Assembly: GCA_014338405.1 (NCBI GenBank)
Contig: JTDE01000297.1
Coordinates: 110,013-174,012, forward strand
Origin: Paragonimus skrjabini miyazakii
Taxonomy: Eukaryota; Platyhelminthes; Trematoda; Plagiorchiida; Troglotrematidae
DNA: 64,000 bases
Direction of reading: 5' to 3'
A program made the position numbers and the translations under genes. Below the pieces are notes generated by a model. That model was not told where the DNA came from. It was given only the letters and a program-made list of their open reading frames with translations, and did not search any database. Positions within the stretch are counted from its first letter, which is position 1. Every line of letters starts with the position of its first letter. Shown piece by piece: positions 10,991 through 23,279 of the stretch.

Positions 10991-13900
10991 GTTACAACAC
11001 CAACTTTCCGTATGTCCTGTCTCAGCTACCCTAGAAAAAGCATGCTGAGTGAGGCTTTATTATATAAAAATGTAGGAAAGTTCACAATGGTTCTACACAT
11101 TATTATGGGAGCAACGGTCTGGCTAACGTCTTCGAGCTGGGTATTACAGAGTGGGGTGTGACGAAGTAACATCCACTGTTGTCCAGTGGTATATTAACGA
11201 CGTTCAGCAAGCTTACTGTAACATACACATATTAACCCGATACGGAATATAGTCACAGATCATCGGTCCAACTTCACACTCGCCTGTTCAGGGTCAAGTA
11301 GCTCATTAATGACTGTAAATGTGGACCTGATTTTAGAACAGTGAAATGTAAGTCTCAAAACAGCTTCAGACTGGGCTGAAAGTTCACTAGTGACCAGGTT
11401 AACTGTTACATCGGTGGTGAAGCACACAGACAGCAATCGATAGTCAATCTGATGATAGATCGTATAACCCCACTAGACAGCAACGACGAAAACCATTGGC
11501 GAACGGTAGGTTTTTCGTCGTGATTGACAGCACCCTAATAAGTGTATTATTTATTCTCAGTATTGTTAGCCTAAGATCCAAAGACATTCGCTTACGAGTA
11601 CAGAACTATCCCTTAGAAGTTCGTATTTGTCATGTGTTATTAGTAAACTGGTCAGCTGGTTCTAACTCGTCCTGAGTAGAAAATACTAAATAGCAGTAGA
11701 AATACACATGCACCCGCCTATTCTGGGACTAGAGTTAAGGGCTCAACTAGCCATGCATTCCTCATGTTAACATCTGTCACGGTAGATTTACCTTACTTAA
11801 TGCTGAGGGCTAAAATGATCTCGTTAATGTAGCTGCCTGAGAAAACTGTGATCAGTCTGTACAGATTAACCATCTCTTCTTGTTTAAACCAAATGAATAA
11901 ATCTCTTCTTGTATTATACTGAATAACTTCTTGTGCTGTACCGTACGGTGCTAGTCACTGAGATTCACAAGATAGCACTTCTACGACATTCCCTGAGACA
12001 GAAAGTTAGGCGACATTTTGGTACTTCTTACATTAAAAGATTACAGACTACCGCGAGAGTTCACGGTGCCTAACCATGATTTCGGGACGCTCAACTGAAC
12101 GTGGTTACTGCTTCCTCAGTCTGTCACAAGAACCCTGGCGGACGTAAACAAATTCACTGCTTACATACACAATTCTACACCGGCTTGAAGAAACCAAGCC
12201 ATTTCAATGTTTGCTTGCTGGTATGTTGATTAAAAAATGCATGAAAGAAACTGATTTCCCAGTGTAATACAATGCCTGCCTGGGGTAAGGCATACTCATT
12301 AATTCGCTACTAAGATCAACTAATTTGTTTACGGACTGAAATCCCACGTGCACTGACCAAAACAATAACATACACACAAGTGTCAGAGAGAAAGTGTTTT
12401 GTGTGCTGCTGTTGTGATACTGGACATATCGGTGTTTCATAGTCAACACAGTAACACAATGATAAAATGGGAAACGGAGCTTATTCATGTAGACAGACAA
12501 GATGCAGTATGTTCCGACAACATCCTTCAGAGAAATAGTACGGTCCGACGCGAGGATGCTGTTTGCAGCTCCATCCTATGTTATAGAAACCTCCACGAAA
12601 AGCAACCTATAAAGACGGAGTTTGACTCAAGATTGCCTGTGATGGTCATTAACGCAAGTGCTGCTAAAATTCTGCCACAATTTTCTCATATACACATTGC
12701 TTAGCCAACGAAGGTGCTCTGTAGATGTTTGGTCTGAATACGGTTTGACGGAAAGACATACATAAACTCCTAGCTTATGTATTGGCGGACGGCGGAACAA
12801 ATCTACAGGGAAGTAGGTGAATTACTTTTTTTGCAAGTGCGATGAATATTGTGAGATGGAGACTGCAGGCTTGGAACCAAGGTTGTCAGTGAACCAAGTC
12901 ATGCCTCTGCCTTCCGAAATCTGTCTATAGATTTCAAGAAGATCGTTATATTTATCAAGGTTTTGAGGGCTACCATTCAACACCACTAACTTAGTTGACT
13001 GATCTAGAGGTGTTCTGACAGAACAGTTAATAATTACCAATATATAAACACACGCATACTCTCCCGAAAATCTGTGCAACTCCTGATCCGTGTGATAGCG
13101 CGCACGATTTAGACGTTAAATATAGACGGTGTTTCCGAACGCGTTTGTTCTGAAACCAAAGTTTCTGATGCAAATAAGCAAACGCTTTTAATACAAACAG
13201 GTACAACGGCCGATTAATATTAGCACTGCATTTTAAAAAACCTTCTGTGGTCATTAGGCTAGTGAAAATTCTGCAGATATTCATCGGAAGTAAGTATTGA
13301 TAGCAACATGTTTTTTACGGATGGCACGCAAGTTGCTTGTGAACAACCAACCGAAACATATATCCGAAGTCCCTTATGAAAGTAGATCATTATATAACTT
13401 GCTAGAACATTTCATCAGGGAAGGACTTACGTATTTTCGTGTTTGTTATGAGGGAAACCTAACGAGCCCAGTGTACTGCAAAAGCTAGTAACCTAATCCG
13501 TCAAACATTAAATATATTTATAATGTGACAGCGGTTGGTTTTGAAAAGATTATATTAGGTACAACTCACCCGTTTGCTACATGAAGTGTAAAATACCCTG
13601 TCCCTATAATAAATTTCAATAGGATTACCAGAAACATAGTTGGCGGCACCCAATACGAATTAGCATGTCACAGTGACTGAAGCCAAAGGACGTCTGCGCA
13701 TAAAACTCACCACAGGCAGCTTGCGTTGCACCACTTCCGGTTCTACTCACACACCCTGTATTCAGTGTAAATCCGAAGGAATAATACCAGGAGGCATATG
13801 GGTAAGGCTTTTGTGTCCAGTCCACCAATGCTGGTCAGAACTGGGAAGCAATTGTGCACTCTGGTCGATGAACACATCCCAGTCTGGGTCCGTAACGCAC

Positions 13901-14399
13901 TGCTGAATATCACAATGTCCCACTGTGACCAGAACGTGACATGTCACATGATCACCGGTCGCTCCACAATTTCTGACCTGTCGACCTCAGTCAAACCTTA
14001 CGGATAGGTTACATAATAAAAATAGACTTCTTCGACTGGCGGATGCGGTAGGCATTAACAAGTAAAATCACCCGGTTCGCAATAAATTTGCTTATCAATA
14101 TTAGACTATTAGGTTAACTGTTGTGTATATATGTGTATCATTAATCTGTGTTACTGATTTTGTTGTTACGCTACACATTACATGTATGACTACGATGAAA
14201 ACCTACTGACTGCAATATGTACTTGATAAGAAACGTCAAAATGTACTCGAGAAATATGTTATGCACACAACTGATTCTGTTTTTTTTTTTCATACAAAAG
14301 AATACAGTCTAAAATATGTCTAGTCTATCAGGATTCGTTTCATACTAAAATTATCACTTAACGTGTATGCCCTGATACGCTTCACATTTTGATAGCTAC
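10991..14399. other. No recognisable gene
   Basis: Includes a 101-codon plus frame (12399-12704) and a block at 13625-14007 where several frames on both strands are open. None shows a domain. A T-run lies at 14280-14290. No repeat copy matching elsewhere in the window was seen. Confidence 0.45.
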
Positions 14400-14760
14400 T
14401 TAATAGATTTCCTTTTTGTTGTAAACCCTCCTAAACGGTACGCTGGTTCGATCTCGGTATAGTGGTGCGCTCGATAAAATCGGACTCTCGTCTCGGTAAT
14501 AATTCACACGATAATCTCGGTCCGGGAAAGTACCGCCACTGTCCCGTATTCGCTCCCAAGGCAAGCCAAAAGACGCGTTCAAAATAGGAAGCTTTGTTCC
14601 GCCACAAAACGGGGTGCGGCTAGGGTGACAAGTACAAGGTATTTATAGGGCACGTCATGACCATACAATCCCACCACATCATGAGAAAGAGTTAGGATCA
14701 CACATGTGCATAGCGGTATAAAAAGTCTCAGCCGATTTGAACAGTTCCGCTAGTTAGGAC
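14400..14760 (+). promoter_or_regulatory. CpG-containing block ending in a TATA-box-like site
   Basis: From 14440 to 14640 CpG dinucleotides are denser than in the surrounding AT-rich DNA. TATAAAAA lies at 14717-14724, so a start site near 14745-14755 would be plausible. No open frame with a recognised product follows. It could be a relic promoter, for example inside a decayed LTR, or chance. Confidence 0.2.
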
Positions 14761-15774
14761 TGAGTTAAGTGGTTTTTTCTTCTTTCTCACGACGGAGGCG
14801 CCCTGACACTGTTAAACAAAGGATGACGTTCATTCTCGGCTTGCCAGCTTCCCAAAGGAAATGTGGATGCTGGCATGGATGCAGTCATTTAGTGAAATCT
14901 AAGGTTTGAAACTGTTTTATGTTCACATTCTCTTTCTGTAAGCTATGGTGAGCCTGATCAGTCTACATAGACGCGATTTTAAAATTCTCGTCCGTTTTCA
15001 GCTAACAGTTTAGTCGCGTGCTGACATATACATATCCTCATGGTAATATGTAAAGCCATCAACCTTTCGCTTTTAAAGACCAGTAGATGTCGGCAAAATT
15101 ATGGTACCCGAATTTCAGTAACTGTTTGTTCTGTTGATCGTTCTTGTTCGTCAGTGATTACGTGGCATGCAGGCTTCAGATGACTTACTTGTCACTAAAA
15201 TCTGATATGACTGTCAGAAAATTTAGTTTAAGATATATCTGAAATGGCATGATGCACAATAACAATATTTGCAATTGTATTAGAAATGTTATATCAATGG
15301 CTGAGGACAAGGAATACCAGAAGAAAAGATTTCACAAGATTTTTATTCGGAAGGCAAAGATCTATACAGGTTGGAAATGGCACACTCTTCCGAAAATAAT
15401 CATCTTTTACAGTGTCCTACAGCCTGTGAACATGTAATGATTGTTACTAGCTGCCTTTAATGGTTTCAAATGATGTTGAGGGAGAATAAAAGATTTACCT
15501 GGGTAATATCAAAGGTGTGTTAGCGCGTTTGTAGTGGCAATATGAGAATCAGCACTTGCTTGAGTGCATCGAACTATGTACGTTAGCAGTCCTACCGTCC
15601 GTCTGTAAACAAAAAGCTTCCACAATGGTTGCATATTTGTACAAAACTCTTTTTCCTACAGTCGCCATACAAACGCTACGTACATTGTGAAGGTGATAAC
15701 GAACGACGTTACCGACGCAGAAGGATTCCACGGCAATTTTACAAGGTTACTGATGAGTGGCAAGGGATTTGGTT
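14761..15774. other. No recognisable gene
   Basis: AT-rich sequence with only short frames (15249-15437 on plus, 15549-15731 on minus) lacking recognisable motifs. Confidence 0.45.
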
Positions 15775-16012
15775 AATTTCAAGTTGAAGATCACTCACGT
15801 TTGACTGTAATCTTCGTATTCAGATAGACTTTGGAGCCAGCCTCTTTCAAAAAGAAGCACTAGACTCGAGTTTCACTCTTATTAGCGCTCGTCAGCAGGA
15901 GATTTCGACCTGCCTCGGAAGTCCTAATCGCGGAGCTATCAATTGGCGTTAACAGGACAGTAACTGTGTCTCCTTTCAAGACGGTCGGGCAGCCTGATCA
16001 TTACTCACGAGC
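15775..16012 (-). mobile_element. SINE, family B head with family A tail
   Basis: On the minus strand the 3' part matches the family A body and tail (AGTGAAACTCGAGTCTAGTG, then TTTTTGAAAGAGGCTGG). The 5' head differs. It contains GATAGCTCCGCGATTAGG, a degenerate tRNA A-box, and CAGGTCGAAATCTCCTG, a degenerate B-box stem-loop. Its upstream lead (TGATCAGGCTGCCCGAC to GTCCTGTTAA) recurs at 28572-28662. It lies head to head with the next SINE. Confidence 0.65.
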
Positions 16013-16250
16013 AAAAGTGGTCAAGCGTTCAGATATGATAATTCGGTCGTGTCTAATGTGAGGTCAATGACGCAGTGGTCAACACGGTTACCTGATGAAA
16101 GCGTGGTCGGAGTTCTAATCCCGGCCGTGAACGACGGGCTCTAACAGGAGTGAAACTCGAATCTAATGTTTCCTTTTGAAAGAGGCTGGTTGGAAATTCT
16201 GTCTGATTGTAAAGGTCATGATCGAATGTCAGTGATGTTCAATTTGAACT
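16009..16250 (+). mobile_element. tRNA-derived SINE, family A
   Basis: Full family A order: ATATGATAATTCGGTCGTG lead, GAGGTCAATGACGCAGTGGT (A-box), GGAGTTCTAATCCCGGC (B-box), CAGGAGTGAAACTCGAATCT body, AAAGAGGCTGG and GTGATGTTCAA tail. It is inverted relative to the SINE at 15775-16012, so the shared tails form a long imperfect hairpin with a loop of roughly 200 bases. Confidence 0.75.
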
Positions 16251-17026
16251 TCTGCAACTTTGGAAGATGTAGGTGAGCCCAAGTCAAGCAGCCAGTCAAA
16301 ATGGGTTACGTGTATGCTCTGCTTCATATTCTTAATCATATCAAATCAAAGCCGTGTAAAACAACGCCGCTGAATCCAGCTGGCTCTGTGGATATGACCA
16401 CGTACTGACCACACCCGATAACGTGACTCGTTACAGAAGATTTACCTAAACATTTGAAGGCGATTTTACACGGCTCAAACCTAGACATTTCATAAAGTAA
16501 GCAGACTCCATCTTCTCACCCTTTTAAAGGCGCATGTACCACACGGTATGACTGAAAACCTATCGGAACTACTTGAATAACACCATTTTGTCTGAGAAAC
16601 TTAGTGATATGCTTATTGTGGTCACTTTCTCTTGTGGAATATGCCCTTGTCTCGAGTTATTCTGCTATGTATTCCTACATAAGCCTGTTCAAGGTACACA
16701 CACTTCTGTCCTACTGGTACTCTCATTATACAGGTAATCCGTAAATTCCGTTCTTATACACGCAACAAACAAGGCAATACAAACCATAAACAACTGGCTG
16801 TGACAATCGAAGAATACATTGACCGGGTTTTATGTTGTTACTTGATGTTGTTTTGCCGGTTAATCGTAGGAACATTCACAAATATGACAGATCGCCTGTT
16901 CATTATCAAACCCTTCATCATCAGCTGCTTTAGCGAATGTGGAAGTCGACGAGCAAAATCAATCAATCAATTAATTTACGACAGTGATCCGTGTTTGAGT
17001 TTGCCGTTTCCTGAGCCATTCACTCA
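16251..17026. other. No recognisable gene
   Basis: Only short frames. The 106-codon frame at 16800-17120 runs through the downstream TG repeat, which explains its Cys-Val tail; it is not a credible gene. Confidence 0.5.
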
Positions 17027-17066
17027 GTGTGTGTGTGTGTGCGTGTGTGTGTGTGTGCGTGTGTGT
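17027..17066 (+). repeat. TG dinucleotide microsatellite
   Basis: About 20 TG units, broken by two TGCG interruptions. Open frames crossing it on the minus strand owe their Thr-His runs to it. Confidence 0.95.
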
Positions 17067-17891
17067 TCGTCATGCCCGATGTCCCAAGCTGCGGCGGCAA
17101 CGGTTGTTCCTTTGCTGTAACCTTGTCTGAGTGGTGGTGGTGACCGCCCAACAGCATCGTGAAACCGAACTGCCAGTGCCAGTAGAATTTTGGCGACAAT
17201 ATGCACGGTTACGTGGATGACTTTCTGCAGGTTGGTGTCCAATACGATGGAGAATGACGGAACGTCTCCAGGGTGTTTGCAAGCAAACACGCAAACACAC
17301 AGCCAGGACCGGGCCGATAAGATAGTAGCAATATCACAAGAGCACAACCATCGAGTACATCCATATACACTGTAGTGAACGCTAAATGCGGAAACCGCTA
17401 ACGGACCGGAGATAGAAAAATATCGCGATTGCCGCGAGAGACGATTAATACAGACGACAGAATGGGTGAGCAGATGCAACAGTGGAGTAACACCTGTTTG
17501 TATGCGTTTGTGTGTGGAATAATTTGATTGCGTGACAATTGGTATTAATGTGTCATATTTCTAGGATGCTGGCTACAACACCAGAGAATGACTGCATGCT
17601 GTTCCGTGTCTGATAAGCAGAAGCGGGCGCACACATACATTCTGTGAGACCAGGCACGCTTTGAGTTGTATTCATCTGCGGGGGATGTGCCTACTAAGTG
17701 ATTGTTCTGGTCGAATGTTCACTGTTTACTGTATGATGGAGGTGGTGGCCGTTACTCATTATTCGTGACACACGCGGCACATATTTGTCAAAACATTGTT
17801 CTAGTCGCTGGTGTTGTCTCCGCCATCGTTGCTGTTGTTACTGCTGCACATGAAGAAGATGAGGTTGCTCAAAATTGGTCAATGTATGTGA
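17067..17891. other. No assigned gene; mildly GC-richer block
   Basis: 17067-17480 is somewhat GC-richer and is open in three frames (151 and 76 codons minus, 61 plus). None gives a recognised domain, and the 151-codon frame ends in repeat-encoded Thr-His. 17480-17891 shows nothing else. Confidence 0.4.
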
Positions 17892-17915
17892 TTGTGTGTG
17901 TGTGTGTGTGCGCGC
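17892..17915 (+). repeat. TG dinucleotide microsatellite
   Basis: About ten TG units followed by CGCGC. Confidence 0.9.
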
Positions 17916-19899
17916 AATATGTCAGGGTCAGTTGACACAAAACAGAACCTAAATGCCGCGGGCGGAGTGAAAATGAAGAACGAGAAAGGCTTGTTAGAAA
18001 ACTTTCTGAACCAGTCGTGAACTAAGTGAAGCAGAGTGGCAACTTGAAATCCAACATACGTGTACACACACCTATTCATCAAACGGACCAGCTACGTTAG
18101 ACTAGATTGGTGATATATTCAAAAAACGCGTCACAGACTTGGCGTTGTCTACTACTTTCCTGAAGATCTGTGTTTATTTATTGTCTTTCTAGAGACAACA
18201 TTATTTGATTGCGTGATCACGCTCACTTGTTAATAGTGTCATCTAGTTCACACAAAATATGTAAAACTGATGTTCTCCAGATTACAACACTGTCTTCAAG
18301 GACGTTGACTAAGGTCCTGTCTTGAAAACGCCTGGGGATATTTGTGCTGAATGTTCCCTTAGCTCACTTATTTGAAAGTATGTTACTGATAGTAACCTTT
18401 TTACAATCCTGAATAGATGCGTTCCTTCCACTCTGCAGCCTTTGATCCTCAAGACTAAAACAGAACCCGACCGAAAACATAATACACATGTGCCCGACCT
18501 GTATAGTTCTCGTGACCTCAGAACAGGGTCAAAGTGCGCTAAAGAGCCTGTTACTCAGTAAGGGCTACACCAATCGCCTCAATGAAGATGCACCGCATAG
18601 TCCATCGTGCCTTACTGAATCTGCAAGCACAACTCTTAATCAGAAAAAAAGCTGCAAGGTCAATCGAAGCGAATGAGCTTCGACAGCTGGTTGACTTGAA
18701 TTGTGTTGATAACACAAGTCATGGCCACCCCCCCAACTACTGTGAAATTATCTAGTAACCCTGTGGATTCCGAGGCTTTGTTAATCATGATCAGTGAAGT
18801 AGATGTTCAGAACCAAACTACTGGAAATCTTAGACACCCGTACAACTAGAGCTGATCCACTTAACCCATTCATTTTGACGGTCATTGTAAAACAAACGCC
18901 GTAAACATGGGTACCAGCAAAACCAAGATAATATCACTGAACTTGCCGATAGTTGTGGATCGGTTTATTATTGGGTTTAGTCTGCCTGAGAGTAGTTCAG
19001 CTATGAGACGATCATGACAGGGAGGAATTTTTAAGATTTCCTAAACAACTGGATTTTTCTGGTATCTATCCCGGGCGACCTCAGAGACTATGAAATGGCC
19101 CTGACCTTAAGTACGCTCTGATGCCACGTCCGCTGCGGGTTACTCTTCACGCCGTAGCTGACTTTGAGAAGCTAATGGCGTTGCAACAAATCAGCCACAA
19201 CAGGGATGGAAACTTAATCAGGATATGCTCGGATTGAGACAAATACGCAAGTCTGCAGTGATTTTTTTGGGCACAAGCAGTTGATGAACATAGGCACAGG
19301 AGCACTATTACAAACAACGTACCTGCTGCCGAAAGCGCTGATGCCATCATTCAAGCAGTGCACGATCTAGATCAGTGGGGAGTTCTAACACCACTCACTG
19401 GTTTTAATGATCTAAAAGTCACCGGTGTAAGTCGTCTGCCCCGGTCGGCGTACTTAGCCTCAGTAAGTACTTGTCGATTTCTGAGAATAACCTTAACAGA
19501 AGAAATGATGAAACAGGCTCATGAAACTTGGTCCGTAACCCGCTTACAGTTGCCCATTTAGATCAGGTGCAATTCTTTCAGACCAGTGTATATCACAATA
19601 GAGTGGAGACAACTATATAGTATCACAAGACCAAATACAATAGTTCACAATGTTACCCCAGGCAACCCCCACGCAAACACCAAGTCTAGACCGGGGTTTA
19701 AAAAACACCCACCCGTCTTCACTTCACTGGGAATGGCGACCTCAAAGCACACTTCAAAACACACACAGCCCTTTTCACCGGATGAACCTCTTCAAATAGA
19801 TTCATTTGCAATGCATACTGTAGGCAACAAAACTGCTTCTTGGTATTGTTTTTGCACCAGCATGATTTCACTGTTTAGCAAACTAGACGATGCCAAAAC
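17916..19899. other. No recognisable gene; possible 5' part of CR1-like element
   Basis: Frames at 18488-18676, 19358-19561 and 19586-19924 (+) are short and unrecognised. They lie upstream of the CR1-like endonuclease remnant and could be decayed ORF1 or N-terminal endonuclease sequence, but no motif proves it. Confidence 0.35.
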
Positions 19900-21150
19900 G
19901 CTTTGTGTAGAGTATCACACTTAGGTTATACTCAGACATTGATAATAGGAGGTTTTACTCGTACGGAGCTAGAATTTATGAACCATTTAGTCAACAAATA
20001 TTTCACTTCTGGGAATTTATTCGAGGCAGTAATGGAAGCTGGATTAGTTCAACATATCCAGGATCATACGAGGTGACCAATGGGTCAGGCGCCGTCTTGT
20101 CTTGATTATATTCTTATCAAATAGATTGACACGCTGAGCAGTCTAATTATCACAGTTTCACCTGGTCATAGTGAGCGTGAAATCACTGAATTTGGCTATT
20201 TAAAAGGAACAGCAAAATTGGATCCCCTAAATACATGTATGAGGACCCGTCACAGGAGATGAAGACACGGCTTGTCATGATTGATTGGCCTGTCTCCATC
20301 ATTACACTCGGTCACGATGACCACCGACATTTCATTGTTGAGGAAATCTTTGCTGGCGTTAACAACTATGTTCCAGTAAAGTATCTCTCACGTGGTAGAA
20401 AGCGGTGGCGCCAATGGGTATAGCTAAACTTCTGAGTATATTGAGACATTCAGCCTATGACAGCTACCAACTAAAACAAACTGAATTTGCCTTTGTTCAC
20501 TATGTCATGTGGCACTATCAATGGGATCTTACTTAAAAACTGAAGGTGAATCTTAGGTTTTTCTACAGCGACGTTGCAGCACACACAAGCAATACGGTTG
20601 ACATTTCTCAACCGTAAACCCCTAATGGATTTACCAACACAAATGCAGAGACAATCAACACTCTGGGTAAAAAGTATGCAAGCATACATAATTGTAAACC
20701 ACGAGTGACCTTTGAGCACACAAGCAGAATTTCAATTAATTTACCTCGAATTTAAATGTCACAAGTCAAAATCAAACTAAAAACCTACTAACGTCCAAAT
20801 TACCCGGTTCAGACTTGATATCTGTTGTCTTGGAAAACTGCTCTACGAAACCAACAGAACAGTATTTTTCAATCGCTTCTTGTCAACTGGCCGTCTACCG
20901 AAAACCTGGAATCATTTCACATTCATACGTATCTTTAAAAGTGGAAGCATAGGTGACTCAACAAATTATCGATCAGTAGTGTTGTTTTCAGTAGTCTTTA
21001 ATGTTCATTGATCAGTACAGAGACAGGAACGCATAAACACGGATCTTTCTCCCTCTTGTAACAACCACTTAATTTATGAATCTACCTCTGTTTTTATCTT
21101 TGAGTAAAAAATACCTATAGTATCCACGGTCATAGACAGTCTATCAGGGC
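19900..21150 (+). pseudogene. Decayed CR1-like non-LTR retrotransposon (endonuclease and RT)
   Basis: The frame at about 19910-20215 gives an apurinic-like endonuclease C-terminal half. TLIIGGF stands where active elements have VxVGDFN. QAPSCLDYIL corresponds to the PSxLDLVxT block, and SPGHSEREI to the GxSDHxxI block, with the catalytic SDH residues lost. From 20839 the frame LSTGRLPKTWNHFTFIRIFK, then GDSTNYRSVVLFSV, matches the start of the reverse-transcriptase domain (TGxxPxxWKxAxVxPIFKKG, NYRPVSLLS). Stops interrupt both parts, and later RT motifs are missing or unreadable. The order and sequence style fit CR1/SR1-type flatworm elements. Confidence 0.75.
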
Positions 21151-21429
21151 TGCTGTAAATCTCTTGATTCGGGCAGAACAAAAAGGAATTTCGCACGTTT
21201 ACTCAGATTAAACTGGTTTTGTAAATAACAAATTAATAATCAACAAAAAATGTACAATTTACAGCTAAATGAAGTCTGTGCTTGAAAATCAACCGATATC
21301 AAATAACATTTGATAATGCATTGGCGTAAACAATTAAACTGAGCGGTGTGTAAACAAACCAGAAGTAATATTTTCAATAAGCAAGACATTGTGATGAGGA
21401 TACAGTAAACACGGGATACGTTCAGGCCG

Positions 21430-21560
21430 CTGAGAATACAAGAGTTGCTTGGTAGGTAGTGTACTGACGTCTTATGGTCAATGGTTCGAACCCCTGGAAC
21501 GCCAACTCGTCAGCAGGTTGGTGGTCAGACTTGCAATGGTCAAGGAATCTTTCTCATTGA
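21430..21560 (+). mobile_element. tRNA-like SINE head, separate family
   Basis: GTTGCTTGGTAGGTAGTG (21444-21461) resembles an A-box and GGTTCGAACCC (21483-21493) is a near-perfect B-box, spaced as in a tRNA. No clean cloverleaf or anticodon arm closes, so a functional tRNA is unlikely. The downstream body does not match families A or B. Confidence 0.45.
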
Positions 21561-22577
21561 TTCTTCACGGAATCAACAGGATTCCTTCCCTGTATTCCGC
21601 AAGCTCCGTTTAACCTACTTAGGGATCAGTGCGATTATAACTGCTCTGCCCATTGCATGCCGTTAGTACGAAATTATTTTCATATCTCCTCCAATACAAC
21701 ATCCGGAAATTCGTTCCATTTCATAACCTTACGTGGAGTCCGTTTATAATGAAGCAACAAAGTTGTTCTCTGGTGTATTGCTCCTCACACTCTTGATTGT
21801 TGACTGTAACGATATTTGTGAAGTTGGAGAATTACCGGCTATTGAAGTAATCGGTTTTCTGATACAGGCTGTTGGGATTGTAACGTTACTGCCTCTTCAT
21901 AGAAAGTGCTGAGCTACTTCAGAAGATTTATGCAAAGACGATACAATTTTAAACTGTAACCAAGGGAACATTATTCATTTACTTCCTCGAGTTATGTCAA
22001 GCATCCAAGGGACGAGAAGTGAAGTGCAGTATACCGGAACATCCGTACAAATTTCCTATCTGGGAAAATCAAGCGTATTATTCTCATTATGCTAATTATC
22101 CACAAATAAAAGTGTCCTTCAGGACAAAAGGTCAAATCTAATTCGTTTCCAAAAATGAATCATTTTGCTGTGCAGTTAGCTTAATCATGTCAAAACTCTT
22201 AAACTTCAGTCGACAATTCAAACACTGCCCAGTTGGTTCAATAAAATCGGTTGGTTCACTCTAACCAAGAAGTTCTGACGATGATATAAACTGATTTTTA
22301 GTTGGTATCCACGTGGTTTTATACACTAGTTATACTAGCTGGACTACGAAGTCACTCCGGGAATCCAGAAGTTTCACATTTGGATTCAGTTACCCACTTA
22401 ACGCACCGTGTCATATAAAATCCACCAAATACTAGAGGGAGCTGACTATCCAAGCAGGATTTCTGAAAAAATTCAGGCTGGAAGCCACCAAAATCACTGA
22501 TGAGTAATAAAACGCAACTACTGATGAGTAGTTCGGCAGACTTGATGATTTAGAAAAGAAAAGTTTGTGAAAACCCA
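21561..22577. other. No recognisable gene
   Basis: AT-rich sequence with no open frame of note and no repeat recognised. Confidence 0.5.
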
Positions 22578-22661
22578 CAGTTCCGGCTGGATTCGGACCA
22601 GCGAGAGAAACACCATATTCAAACGCGGCAATCGCTCTACCAGCTGAGCATCCGGCCTAGC
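22578..22661 (-). mobile_element. tRNA-like SINE head, family C
   Basis: On the minus strand: TGCTCAGCTGGTAGAGCG (A-box), GATTGCCGCGTTTGAATATG, then GCTGGTCCGAATCCAGC (T-arm with B-box). Related copies lie at 62875-62955, 58448-58560 and 34425-34480. The span between A- and B-box is about seven bases longer than in a normal tRNA, so this is a SINE head rather than a tRNA gene. Confidence 0.7.
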
Positions 22662-23279
22662 TTTCTAGCTTAGTTGGTAGAACAATTGGCGTATCTGGCA
22701 AGCATTTTAAATGCGATTATTTTATCATTCGGTATGCATTATTGTTATAGCATTCCTTTTTACTCATTGTGTTAAGTAGTGTAGTACTTTTTTGGATATC
22801 CACCTAAACTTCGACCATGTGGTTGTTCATATTCATCCCTTTCTGTTATTTGTTCTGAGACCATGTGCTTTTGTAGGTAAGGTAACTGACGCTTGAATGG
22901 AAGCGTGAGGAAAGTTGTTGGGGAATAAATTGTGCGAATCATATCAGGTGAACGAGTCTAACGAATACTGGAGACAAATTGCAGTAGTTATGAAAGTTTG
23001 CTGCAAACAAATGTTTCAAATCAGTCGTGCGCCTTCTATCTAAATCAATGTTTGCCGTGCTGATGAACCCTGTATGCAAGTTTCTCTTGAGTTCTGTGGT
23101 TCTGAATACTGCAACGATTAGCGCTAATCTAAAAAACGACTGGTTACTACTTTGCACAAAGATCGTATGCATCATTTAGTCGATTACGTGAAAGATACAA
23201 TCAGTAATCTTGTACGGTAAAAACGGAACCCTATGCCCCTTGATTCGCGGCCTAACGTCAGTAAGACCATAGTTAAAAA
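22662..23279. other. Mostly featureless; second A-box-like site at 22666
   Basis: TAGCTTAGTTGGTAG (22666-22680, plus strand) mirrors the family C A-box just upstream on the other strand, giving a head-to-head arrangement, but no B-box follows. The remainder holds only short frames. Confidence 0.4.

Noticed and set aside
17024..17479. 151-codon minus-strand protein
   Set aside because: Its C-terminal Thr-His run is the TG microsatellite read through, and two other frames are open over the same bases.
21430..21500. Functional tRNA gene
   Set aside because: The B-box is good, but no anticodon stem or acceptor stem can be closed.
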